Source: Zobellia nedashkovskayae
GTDB lineage: Bacteria; Bacteroidota; Bacteroidia; Flavobacteriales; Flavobacteriaceae
DNA length: 64,000 bases
Direction: 5' to 3'
Assembly (NCBI RefSeq): GCF_015330125.1
Contig: NZ_JADDXR010000002.1
Location: 186,001 to 250,000, forward strand
Shown: positions 8,356 to 16,715 of the stretch, piece after piece
How the letters are laid out: each line of letters starts with the position of its first letter
Numbering within the stretch: the stretch's first letter is position 1
Notes under the pieces: model-generated
What the model was told of the DNA's origin: nothing
What the model saw: the letters and a program-made list of their open reading frames with translations, nothing else
Database searches by the model: none
Made by a program: the position numbers and the translations under genes

Positions 8356-8604
8356 TTGTAGTCTTTTTCTTGGTTATTTAGGGTTCCATTTTAATCTTCA
8401 TCCATCAACAGCCAACCTTACTTAACTGATAATACCTTAATATATTTCATCGTTTGAATGATTTTAGTAAAAATAGTTTAATGATTTTGAAAAAACAGAT
8501 ATAATTCACTAATTAAATCCGTTTTTTTATGAATATAATTAAATTTATACCACTGGTAATTTTCGATGTCATAAAAATGGTTTTTTAAACGTAATTCTCC
8601 AGAT

Positions 8605-8642
8605 TGATAGATTTTAGAATCTTAAAAAAGGTAAATCTATCA
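8605..8642. repeat. 10-bp inverted repeat
   Basis: TGATAGATTT (8605-8614) and AAATCTATCA (8633-8642) are exact reverse complements with an 18-nt loop. No T-run follows. It is a candidate regulator-binding site or RNA hairpin. Confidence 0.65.
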
Positions 8643-8830
8643 TATTGGTTATATAATTAAATAAACCTACCTATTCGTTAGATAAAACTACTATAACTAC
8701 CTAAAACACAGTGTTCACAGGGGTTTTCAAATTTTTTTTTATCAAAAAGACGCACTAATATTGTGATGTCGTTACGTCATAAATAAATGACTATCGGCAG
8801 TAAAGTATCCGGAACTTTTCTTTAGAACTG

Positions 8831-8881
8831 CATTTGACCACCGTCCCCCCACGAAATGGAGAAGGTGTGGTTGGACAAATG
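8831..8881 (+). promoter_or_regulatory. Structured leader before the TonB receptor gene
   Basis: CATTTGACCA (8831-8840) can pair with TGGACAAATG (8872-8881) with one mismatch. Between them is a GC-richer loop containing CCA-5-TGG (8849-8859). An eight-codon ORF (MEKVWLDK, 8856-8882) ends 3 bp before the first ATG of the receptor frame at 8886. This could be a translational or attenuation control element, or just an operator; TGCATTTG at 8829 is a near-match to a -7 box. Confidence 0.35.
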
Positions 8882-8915
8882 AACAATGTTTAGTATCAAC
8901 CAAAACCTTGTACTT

Positions 8916-11864
8916 ATGAAGAACGCTCTAATACTATCACTCTTATTTTTAAACTGTATGTATGTATCGTACGGTCAAGAGACAACCATTACCGGATCGG
9001 TAATAGATGAAGTCGGTGTCGTGTTGCCTGGCACAGATATAATAATTAAAGGCACAACCAAAGGAACACTAACAGATTTTGATGGTAATTTCACTTTAGA
9101 TGCTCCAGCAGATGCTATCCTTGTAGTATCATCATTAGGCTATGCCACCAAAGAGGTCCCTGTAAACGGCCAGACTTCAATTAAAATAACATTGGTCATG
9201 GCCGCGGAACAACTACTTGAAACTATTGTAGTGGGCTCAAGAAGACAAGGGAGGACAAAATTAGACACTCCTGTTCCTGTTGATGTAATCAACATTTCCG
9301 AAGCAGCTATAAACATGCCACAACAAGACATATCTCAAATGCTAACCGCGGCAGCCCCTTCATTTACTGCATTTACCAGTGGCGGGGGTGATTTATCCTC
9401 TTTTGTTAGTCAACCAAGCCTTAGAGGGCTTGCATCTAGTCAAATGCTTGTTCTTGTAAATGGTAAGCGAAGACACTCTTCAGCTATTTTAGCTGGTAAT
9501 CAAACGGGAACTCCTGGTCCCGGTGTAGATATGAGATTTATTCCTTCTGTAGGAGTAGACCGAATTGAAATACTTAGGGATGGTGCTTCTGCCCAATATG
9601 GCTCTGATGCTATAGCAGGGGTGATTAATATGGTTATGAAAAAAGGAACAGGCGAATTTAAAGGTAGTTTAACTGCCGGCGCATATACCAACAAGCCTGG
9701 TTACGAAGATTCAGAATTAACAGCAGATGAAAGGTCTCTAAACAGATCTTTTGATGGCTGGGATGGTCAAAACTTTCAATTTGATGGGAATTACGGTATT
9801 GCGTTCGAGAATGATGGCTACTTTAATGCATCCGTTATGCTAGCTCAAGCGGAACGTACAGTGAGACCGAGTGTATTGTCTTTAGAGCGTGCTCCTTTAT
9901 ATGATGAATCTTATTTAACAAACAACAGAACGGAAACAAATGGGACACCAATTATTACAAACCCTGAGCTTATAGCTGCACAAGCTAGCGGAGATGCTGG
10001 CCTTATTAGTTCCCTGCAAACGGTACAAGGGCTTATGTCTGCAAGAGATATTGAACAAATTGATGTGGCTTCATATTCTGGTTTACCAGCTAAAACGAAC
10101 ATGAGTTTAGCTTTCAATATGGAAACTCCCTTAACAGAAACATCGGATTTTTATGCTTTTGGAGATATTGGCTATCAATATTCTGATGCATACAGCTGTT
10201 TTTATAGAAGATCCGCACAAGCGGACAGATCTAGTTATGATCTATACCCTAACGGTTTTAGACCTCAAATCTATAATGATCAATATAACATCTCCCTTGC
10301 TACTGGAATTACCGGAATGATTGGGGACTATGATTTTGATTTAAGTAACACATTTGGTACTAACTGGGCCAAATACGGAATGTTCAATACATGGAATGCA
10401 AGTATTGGCTCTGGATCTCCTACAGATATGAATCTTGGTACGCATAGTTTTTTACAAAACACTATAAACTTAGACGCTTCTCATTTTTATGAAGATATCC
10501 TATCTGGATTAAACGTTGCGTTTGGTGGAGAATTGAGATTTGAAAATTATATTATTCGAGCGGGTCAAGAAGAAAGTTATACAGCTGGCGATGCCGGTGT
10601 AATTACCGCTACAGAAGATAACCAAGCACTTGTTGGACCAGATGGTTTTCCTTTGGAAGATCTTTTCGGAAGCCCTTACGTTGACGAATTCGGAAATCCG
10701 TTATCTCTTGAGTATGCAGGTGTAAGTCAAGAATTGGTAAAGAATTACGCATTAAACTGTCAATGTTTTAGAGGTTATGCCCCAGAAAACGAAGGCAATA
10801 ACTGGAGATCAGTTATGGCTGCTTACGTAGATATGGAACTAGACCTTACTAGTAATTTTTTAGTATCAGGTGCACTTAGAGTAGAAAATTATTCTGATTT
10901 CGGTAACGTATTAACTGGAAAATTCGCCGGACGTTATAAAATAGGTGAAAACTTCTCTTTCAGAGGTTCGTTCAGTAGTGGCTTTAGAGCTCCTTCTTTA
11001 CAAGAACTGAACTACTCGCATAGTTACACATTCTTCGTAGACCTTGTTCCTTTTGATGGCACCCTTTATCCTAATAATAGTTCTGCCTCTCGCGCTTTGG
11101 GCGTTAGTGCTTTAACCGAAGAAAGATCTAGAAACTATAGTTTAGGTTTCACAACCAAAATTGGAAAAGTTGACATAACAGTTGACGCCTATAAAATTGA
11201 CATATTTGATAGAATTTTTGAAACAGGAGAATTTGATGCTTCGTCTTCACCTGCGCTCGAACCTGTTATTGGTAGTGGTTTAGCAACGTTTAGAATCAAT
11301 GGTGGTGATATAAGTACCCAAGGTATTGAAGCCGTTGTTAACTATAACACCAACTTAGGAGCTGGAAAGCTTGGATTGGTATTGGCCGGTACTTTTAGAG
11401 AAAACAAATTTGAAGGTGTAAACTTACCTGATTTAAATACCAACCTAACAGATGCTGAATTAGAAGAAAACTACGTAAGTCGTTCGCTTATCGGTCAATT
11501 TGAAACGGGTACGCCAAGTTCAAAAATTATAGGAACTCTTAATTACTCTATTGGCAAATTCTCTGCTATGCTTAGAGGTACACGTTTTGGGTCGGTTCAA
11601 ACTAGAGATAACAACTTACGAACATTGGTTCCTGAAGGAACCCTAGGTTATGCTGATCAGTTTTTCACACCTGAGTTTACAACAGATATAGGGCTTACCT
11701 ATAAATTTACAGACGCATTAAGTCTTACTGTTGGAGGAAATAACATATTCAATGAATACCCAGAAATCTTAAGATATGAACTACGTAGCTTCAATCTTTA
11801 CTCACAATATCAGCAAGGATCTGCAGGGGCTTATTACTTTGGAAGATTAACTATTACCCTGTAA
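8916..11864 (+). CDS. TonB-dependent outer-membrane receptor
   Basis: 982 residues from the ATG at 8916; the frame also allows a start at 8886. I prefer 8916 because it gives a compact signal peptide (MKNALILSLLFLNCMYVSYG). Next comes a carboxypeptidase-regulatory-like domain (about 20-100), a plug (RGLASSQMLVLVNGKRRHSS, then ILRDGASAQYGSDAIAGVIN) and a long beta-barrel ending GRLTITL. There is no SusD-type partner, so it is not a standard glycan pair. It is the same subtype as the receptor at 36596, sharing the two plug motifs almost exactly. It heads a plus-strand gene run with a lipoprotein, an aminotransferase, a permease and alanine dehydrogenase. An amino-acid-containing substrate is therefore plausible, but the substrate is not readable from the sequence. 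Confidence 0.93.
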   Translation: MKNALILSLLFLNCMYVSYGQETTITGSVIDEVGVVLPGTDIIIKGTTKGTLTDFDGNFTLDAPADAILVVSSLGYATKEVPVNGQTSIKITLVMAAEQLLETIVVGSRRQGRTKLDTPVPVDVINISEAAINMPQQDISQMLTAAAPSFTAFTSGGGDLSSFVSQPSLRGLASSQMLVLVNGKRRHSSAILAGNQTGTPGPGVDMRFIPSVGVDRIEILRDGASAQYGSDAIAGVINMVMKKGTGEFKGSLTAGAYTNKPGYEDSELTADERSLNRSFDGWDGQNFQFDGNYGIAFENDGYFNASVMLAQAERTVRPSVLSLERAPLYDESYLTNNRTETNGTPIITNPELIAAQASGDAGLISSLQTVQGLMSARDIEQIDVASYSGLPAKTNMSLAFNMETPLTETSDFYAFGDIGYQYSDAYSCFYRRSAQADRSSYDLYPNGFRPQIYNDQYNISLATGITGMIGDYDFDLSNTFGTNWAKYGMFNTWNASIGSGSPTDMNLGTHSFLQNTINLDASHFYEDILSGLNVAFGGELRFENYIIRAGQEESYTAGDAGVITATEDNQALVGPDGFPLEDLFGSPYVDEFGNPLSLEYAGVSQELVKNYALNCQCFRGYAPENEGNNWRSVMAAYVDMELDLTSNFLVSGALRVENYSDFGNVLTGKFAGRYKIGENFSFRGSFSSGFRAPSLQELNYSHSYTFFVDLVPFDGTLYPNNSSASRALGVSALTEERSRNYSLGFTTKIGKVDITVDAYKIDIFDRIFETGEFDASSSPALEPVIGSGLATFRINGGDISTQGIEAVVNYNTNLGAGKLGLVLAGTFRENKFEGVNLPDLNTNLTDAELEENYVSRSLIGQFETGTPSSKIIGTLNYSIGKFSAMLRGTRFGSVQTRDNNLRTLVPEGTLGYADQFFTPEFTTDIGLTYKFTDALSLTVGGNNIFNEYPEILRYELRSFNLYSQYQQGSAGAYYFGRLTITL

Positions 11865-11897
11865 TGATTTCAACTAACAATTAAGAAGAAGAAGATT

Positions 11898-12395
11898 ATG
11901 AAAACATATAAAACTATTATCTTAATTTTTACCGTAGCTCTGGGACTTTTATCCTGTGAGCAAGAGAGACTAGAACCCGTACTTACTACAGCAGAAGGTG
12001 GCGGTACTTTAAGCACCTATCTGGCATACACGATTGAATCTACTGACCCATCAGGATCAAATGTATATGGTAGAATAGTTTTCTACAAAACAACTTTAGA
12101 CCAAACTTTGGTTCAGGTTTCCTTGTATAATACAGTAGACGATTTAATGCACCCCGCACTCATTCTAGATGGCGCAATTGGCACAGAAACCACCACTCTA
12201 ACGACTTTAGATACTGTAGACGGATCTACTGGTGAATTTGCATCAAGTAAGTTTTTCGTGATTACCGATGAGTCTTATTATGACGCTATCGAGACCATGG
12301 ATGCTCACATAAACATTTACTTAAGCCCTACCGACGATACTATTGTAGCGTCTAGTGATTTAGGCTTAAACGCAGAACCTGTGGAATCAAATTAA
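11898..12395 (+). CDS. Small lipoprotein, possibly CHRD-like
   Basis: 165 residues. A lipoprotein signal (FTVALGLLSC) places the acylated Cys near residue 20. The rest is a compact beta-rich domain (YGRIVFYKTTLDQTLVQVSL, then HPALILDGAIG, and MDAHINIYLSPTDD). Its order of strands recalls CHRD domains, but the match is too weak to name. It follows the TonB receptor by 33 bp and precedes the aminotransferase by 33 bp, so the three are surely one operon. It may sit at the outer membrane beside the receptor, in place of a SusD-type protein. I do not recognise a function. Confidence 0.85.
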   Translation: MKTYKTIILIFTVALGLLSCEQERLEPVLTTAEGGGTLSTYLAYTIESTDPSGSNVYGRIVFYKTTLDQTLVQVSLYNTVDDLMHPALILDGAIGTETTTLTTLDTVDGSTGEFASSKFFVITDESYYDAIETMDAHINIYLSPTDDTIVASSDLGLNAEPVESN

Positions 12396-12428
12396 ACTTA
12401 AACTTTTTAACTTAAAACACATATTATT

Positions 12429-13616
12429 ATGAAAACATTAGACAGAAGAGCTTGGTTGAAACGAGGAGCACTTACAGCTGCTGGGGCAATAGCTGCACCG
12501 TATTTGAGTTATGGGGCATTTGGTAACGAGCCAGTGACCATAGATGCTCAAGGCAATCTTCCATATACTCCCTTTTTTAAAGAGTATTTGCCTTATGAAG
12601 TAGACAAACCTGTTGAACTTCTTGCAAAATTAAATGCCAATGAGAACCCTTACGGACCATCTCCTATGGCAGTTGATGCTATGCAAAAATATGCACCAAA
12701 AGGTAACAGATATGCCTGGAAGGAGTTATATACACTAATAGATAAAATTGCAGTATTAGAAGGAGTTGAAGCCGAAACTATTATGATGGGGCCTGGTTCT
12801 TCTGACCTTTTAGAAAAAACTGCGATGGTATTTTTCCAAAATGGAGGAAATATTGTTTCTGCGGACCCTGCATACATGTCATTGATAAAAGTAGCTGAAG
12901 CTACAGGAGCAACATGGAAGCCCATCAAACTAAAAGATGATTGGTCTCATGATTTACCAGCTATGGAAGCTGCAATAGATGCTGACACAAAATTGGTATA
13001 CATCTGTAACCCGAACAACCCAACGGGAAGTATGACAGACCATGAAGAGCTAGTAGATTTTTGTTCAAGAGTTTCTGAAAAAGTTCCAATTTTTGTAGAT
13101 GAAGCCTATTTAGGATTTTTAGATGATGCTGCTAAAAAAAGTATGGTATCTCTAATAAACGAAGGCAAGAATGTAATGATTGCACGTACTTTCTCCAAAA
13201 TTCAAGGTATGGCCGGCTTACGTGTAGGTTACATGGTTGCTCAACCAGAAACATTGGCTATCATTCAAAAGATAACAAGAGGTGGTATGGGTATTTCATT
13301 ACCATCAGTTTATGCTGCAATGGCAAGTATGGATGATATTGAATTTTCAAACAAAACAAGAAAATTGAATTCTGAATGTAGGGAGTATGTTTATTCTGTA
13401 TTAGACGGAATGGGCTATAGCTATGTACCATCATCTACAAGTTTTATAATCTTTCCTATTGAAATGGAAGGAAAAGCATTCTTAGAAAAAATGACCGCAG
13501 AAGGTGTTGGTGTTCGTGCTTTCAACATTATGGACAAAAACTGGTGTCGTGTTAGTATGGGTACTATGGAAGAAATGAAACTTTTTGGTACTGCCTTACA
13601 AAAAGTACTAGCTTAA
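12429..13616 (+). CDS. Tat-exported PLP aminotransferase (histidinol-phosphate aminotransferase-like)
   Basis: 395 residues. The N-terminus LDRRAWLKRGALTAAGAIAA has the twin-arginine followed by Trp-Leu-Lys and a hydrophobic stretch, a Tat export signal, so the folded enzyme should act in the periplasm. The body is a fold-type I aminotransferase of the HisC-like group: ANENPYGPS near the start, CNPNNPTG, VDEAYLGF, and RTFSKIQGMAGLRVGY with the PLP-binding Lys at residue 257. Such enzymes swap an amino group between an amino acid and a 2-oxo acid. It is not with other histidine genes and carries an export signal, so a biosynthetic role is unlikely. Processing of an imported amino compound is a better inference. 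It is in the receptor operon; a 128-bp gap follows. Confidence 0.9.
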   Translation: MKTLDRRAWLKRGALTAAGAIAAPYLSYGAFGNEPVTIDAQGNLPYTPFFKEYLPYEVDKPVELLAKLNANENPYGPSPMAVDAMQKYAPKGNRYAWKELYTLIDKIAVLEGVEAETIMMGPGSSDLLEKTAMVFFQNGGNIVSADPAYMSLIKVAEATGATWKPIKLKDDWSHDLPAMEAAIDADTKLVYICNPNNPTGSMTDHEELVDFCSRVSEKVPIFVDEAYLGFLDDAAKKSMVSLINEGKNVMIARTFSKIQGMAGLRVGYMVAQPETLAIIQKITRGGMGISLPSVYAAMASMDDIEFSNKTRKLNSECREYVYSVLDGMGYSYVPSSTSFIIFPIEMEGKAFLEKMTAEGVGVRAFNIMDKNWCRVSMGTMEEMKLFGTALQKVLA

Positions 13617-13744
13617 AATTATGCAATGCCCCCAGAGAGTCGGTTTTTATAGTCAATTGCCTTGATATTTTAGACGCTGGCTCTCAACGGGTTATTTAAC
13701 TCTTTTTACCTACTCATATCAATAACTCTTAAACTAATCTCCCT

Positions 13745-14890
13745 ATGAATTTCGCCCTTCAAAATACGCTAGAACTATTACTCATTATTGGTCTAGGGTT
13801 ACTATTACAAAAAAAAGTAGCGAAGCAAGACCTTAAAGGAGTAAAGGTTATTATTCTAAGTGTTGCCTTACCAGCCGTAATTTTCGTTGCGCTTTTAAAA
13901 ATAAAATTAGATAGTTCTTTATTGATTTTCCCCTTGCTTGCTTTAGTATTTAACCTAGTTATGCTTTTAGCAACAAAATATCTATTAAATACAACAATAT
14001 CTAAAAAAGAAAATTCAAAAAAACGAACTATAATGATGCTGATGCCCTCTTTGGCACCAGGTCTATCATGTTTTCCTTTCATTGCTATCTATTTAGGCGA
14101 TGATTCTTTGGCATTAGCTGCTCTAGCTGATGTTGGAAACAAAATTTTTGTACTTATCCTCCTTTACATGCTTGCCGTTCATTGGTACCATAAAAGAGCA
14201 TTAAAAGACTTAAAACCATCTACTTCCAGTAAGCTTAAAGGTTTGGGATTGGCATTAATAAAAGAGCCTATTAATATGGTAATCATTGTAGGTCTCTTAC
14301 TATTGTCTTTTGGCCTTAACTTAGATTCCTTACCTGGTTTCATAAAAAATACAGCACTAAGTGTTAAGGTGATAATGACACCTTTGGTACTTTTATTCAT
14401 TGGTATGGCAGTTCGCATAAAGTCAGGTGAATTTGGCTTGATTCTTTCTCTTCTTACAAGAAGAGCAGGCATTACATTCTGTCTATCCGCTATTTTTATT
14501 TTATTATTTCCGGCCCTATCAGCACCATTAGTACTTTTACTAATCGTATTTCCGCAAAGCTCATGTAGCTTTTGGCCCTTTGCTCATATGAGTGCCATTA
14601 GCTCTATGGAAGAAAATGACAAACAGGACAAACCAACCTTTGACATCAACTTTGCTGTAAATATTTTAGCATTGTCATTACCATTTTCAACCATGTTAGC
14701 TATTGGTATATTCTCTTTTAGTGATTTCTTTATCAACCCTACAATCTTACTCTTAATAGGATTTGGTATGGTTACCGTTTCATTTATCCCATATATAATT
14801 GAGAAAGTAAAGAAAAATAAAGAATCAGAATTGTCCAGTCAGTTCAATACGTATGTAGGAATTGATTCACAAACTTCAGAGGAAAGCTAG
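13745..14890 (+). CDS. AEC-family membrane permease
   Basis: 381 residues with about ten hydrophobic segments and a hydrophilic loop in the middle (KRALKDLKPSTSSKLKG). The N-terminal layout (LLLIIGLGLLLQKK, then VIILSVALPAVIFVALLKI) and the Pro-containing half-helices fit the auxin-efflux-carrier (AEC) family. These transport organic anions or amino acids, mostly outward in characterised cases. The C-terminal tail after the last helix is charged. Between an aminotransferase and alanine dehydrogenase it may move the amino acid or the 2-oxo acid produced. The direction of transport cannot be read. Confidence 0.85.
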   Translation: MNFALQNTLELLLIIGLGLLLQKKVAKQDLKGVKVIILSVALPAVIFVALLKIKLDSSLLIFPLLALVFNLVMLLATKYLLNTTISKKENSKKRTIMMLMPSLAPGLSCFPFIAIYLGDDSLALAALADVGNKIFVLILLYMLAVHWYHKRALKDLKPSTSSKLKGLGLALIKEPINMVIIVGLLLLSFGLNLDSLPGFIKNTALSVKVIMTPLVLLFIGMAVRIKSGEFGLILSLLTRRAGITFCLSAIFILLFPALSAPLVLLLIVFPQSSCSFWPFAHMSAISSMEENDKQDKPTFDINFAVNILALSLPFSTMLAIGIFSFSDFFINPTILLLIGFGMVTVSFIPYIIEKVKKNKESELSSQFNTYVGIDSQTSEES

Positions 14891-14932
14891 TTTAAAAAAA
14901 TAACTTGCTTAAATTTATCAAAAAAACAAAAC

Positions 14933-16012
14933 ATGACAATTGGTATCCCCAAAGAAGTTAAGAACAACGAAAGTCGTGTAGGTATGACTCCTGCCGGTGT
15001 ATTTGAACTAACCAAAAACGGTCATATCGTTTATGTGCAATCCGGTGCGGGAGATGGCAGCGGATTTTTTGATAATGATTATAAAAAAGCCGGTGCCCTT
15101 ATTTTAGACACCATTGGCCAAGTTTATGGCATTAGCGAAATGATCGTGAAGGTCAAAGAGCCTATGGCTGAAGAGTATGATCTGGTACAACCTGATCAAA
15201 TAATTTTCACATACTTTCATTTTGCATCCAGTGAACCATTGACCAAGGCAATGATAGAAAGCAAATCTATATGTATTGCTTATGAAACCGTGGAAGATGA
15301 AGATGGCACCCTACCCCTTTTAACGCCAATGTCCGAAGTTGCCGGAAGAATGGCAATTCAGCAAGGTGCTAAATATCTAGAAAAACCTGCAAAAGGAAGA
15401 GGAGTTCTATTAGGTGGCGTACCTGGTGTTGCTCCTGGAAAAGTTCTTATTTTAGGTGCTGGAGTCGTTGGTGTACAAGCCGCAAAAATGGCTGCTGGTC
15501 TAGGTGCTCAAGTAACCGTATTAGATATTAACATGAAACGTTTGAGGTATATAAACGATGTTATGCCTCCTCATGTAATAACCGAATTTTCTAACGAATT
15601 CAATATTCGTAAGTACATAAAAACACATGACCTTATTATTGGTGGTGTTCTTTTAAAAGGAGCAAAAGCACCTAATCTTATTACTAGGGATATGCTTAAA
15701 GAAATGAGACCAGGAACGGTTATTGTAGATGTTGCAGTAGACCAAGGTGGTTGCGTAGAAACTACCAGACCTACCACTCATGAAGATCCTATTTATATTA
15801 TTGATGATGTTGTTCATTATTCTGTGGCAAATATGCCCGGAGCGGTGCCTTACACTTCTACCGTAGCACTTACCAATGTTACTTTACCCTATGTATTAAA
15901 GTTGGCAAATTTAGGGTGGGCAACTGCCACTGATAAAGACCCAGCATTAAAGAAGGGGTTAAATATTATTAATGGAGAAGTAGTTTATGACGGATTAATG
16001 GAAGCTTTCTAA
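14933..16012 (+). CDS. ald: Alanine dehydrogenase
   Basis: 359 residues, slightly shorter than the usual 370. The enzyme interconverts L-alanine and pyruvate plus ammonia with NAD(H) in the cytoplasm. Visible are the N-terminal IPKEVKNNESRVGMTP, VKVKEP with the substrate-binding Lys75, the His of FHFAS at 96, the Rossmann loop LGAGVVGVQAA, and DVAVDQGGCVETTRPTTH. It lies 42 bp after the AEC permease, so the two are probably cotranscribed, and it ends at a strong terminator. With an Lrp-type regulator upstream, use of alanine or of amino groups passed to pyruvate is likely. The C-terminus ends right after the expected last helix, so I see no truncation. Confidence 0.97.
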   Translation: MTIGIPKEVKNNESRVGMTPAGVFELTKNGHIVYVQSGAGDGSGFFDNDYKKAGALILDTIGQVYGISEMIVKVKEPMAEEYDLVQPDQIIFTYFHFASSEPLTKAMIESKSICIAYETVEDEDGTLPLLTPMSEVAGRMAIQQGAKYLEKPAKGRGVLLGGVPGVAPGKVLILGAGVVGVQAAKMAAGLGAQVTVLDINMKRLRYINDVMPPHVITEFSNEFNIRKYIKTHDLIIGGVLLKGAKAPNLITRDMLKEMRPGTVIVDVAVDQGGCVETTRPTTHEDPIYIIDDVVHYSVANMPGAVPYTSTVALTNVTLPYVLKLANLGWATATDKDPALKKGLNIINGEVVYDGLMEAF

Positions 16013-16043
16013 AAATTAGTGCTTACTGTAAACACCATAAATA

Positions 16044-16074
16044 AAAAACGGTCTCCTCTAAAGAGACCGTTTTT
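16044..16074. terminator. Bidirectional terminator between ald and the convergent small gene
   Basis: AAAAACGGTCTC (16044-16055) pairs perfectly with GAGACCGTTTTT (16063-16074). T-runs follow on both strands. Confidence 0.9.
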
Positions 16075-16098
16075 CAATTATAAAATGAGAAGCTTTTT

Positions 16099-16443
16099 TT
16101 ATCGTTTTGCAACTTCAATTGGAATACGATATACAATACCTTTTTGGAAAGTACCTTTAGATAATTTTTCGTAATCGATAGCACCTTTCAAATATGTTCT
16201 TAGTGCTTCGTTATCTGTTTCGATAGAAAGAATTTTTAAATAATTTCCTTCATCAACAGCAACTCTAACCTCTGCTTTAGAGCCTCTAATTTCGTTAGGA
16301 ATTACATTTTCACTTAACATCTCATAAATTTGAGATGTAAGTAATTGTACTGCTTTTGGCTGATGTGATTCTGGAGTGCCGGCAAATGCAAAGCCTATGT
16401 TCAACGCCATCATCACCATAAGTGCATAAACTGATTTTTTCAT
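16099..16443 (-). CDS. Small secreted protein, paralogue of the one at 7421
   Basis: 114 residues with a signal peptide (YALMVMMALNIGFAFA). The mature part aligns along its length with the 7421-7756 product: a helix (LLTSQIYEML), paired strands (AEVRVAVDEGNYLKILSIET), then YEKLSKGTFQKGIVYRIPIE. No catalytic motif or Cys is present in the mature part. The two paralogues are the first genes outside each end of the Lrp-to-ald block and are in the same orientation. They could be flanking scars of a duplication or simply local relatives. Function unknown; location probably periplasmic. Confidence 0.85.
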   Translation of the reverse strand: MKKSVYALMVMMALNIGFAFAGTPESHQPKAVQLLTSQIYEMLSENVIPNEIRGSKAEVRVAVDEGNYLKILSIETDNEALRTYLKGAIDYEKLSKGTFQKGIVYRIPIEVAKR

Positions 16444-16657
16444 GATATTTTGTTTTGTTTTGATAATCAGATAATTAATTCATATTAAAGATAACATAAT
16501 ACAAAGCTCTAATATTGTTAATTTAATAAATTTTAACACTACAAAACAGTAATGTCATAAAATAGAGCTAAAAACTAACGAAACCTCAGCTTTTTACCCT
16601 AAAGTCTTTCCGTGCATGTCAAGACCGGTTATAAAATTCTTTATTTATAATGAAAAA

Positions 16658-16691
16658 AAAGAGGGATGAACCAAATGGTTCATCCCTCTTT
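16658..16691 (-). terminator. Terminator of sucC
   Basis: Perfect 15-bp stem (AAAGAGGGATGAACC, 4-nt loop, GGTTCATCCCTCTTT), followed on the minus strand by a T-run. It lies 25 bp after the sucC stop codon. The rest of 16444-16657 shows nothing. Confidence 0.95.
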
Positions 16692-16715
16692 AAAAATTAT
16701 AAAAAGTGTGAGAGT

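Larger units (their letters stand above)
8356..8885. other. Long divergent control region between Lrp and the TonB receptor
   Basis: 530 bp with no credible gene. It contains a 10-bp inverted repeat (8605-8642) and a GC-richer, structured stretch directly before the receptor gene (8831-8881). Its length and position between a regulator and its likely target suggest multiple Lrp sites, which are degenerate and cannot be called by eye. Confidence 0.6.
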
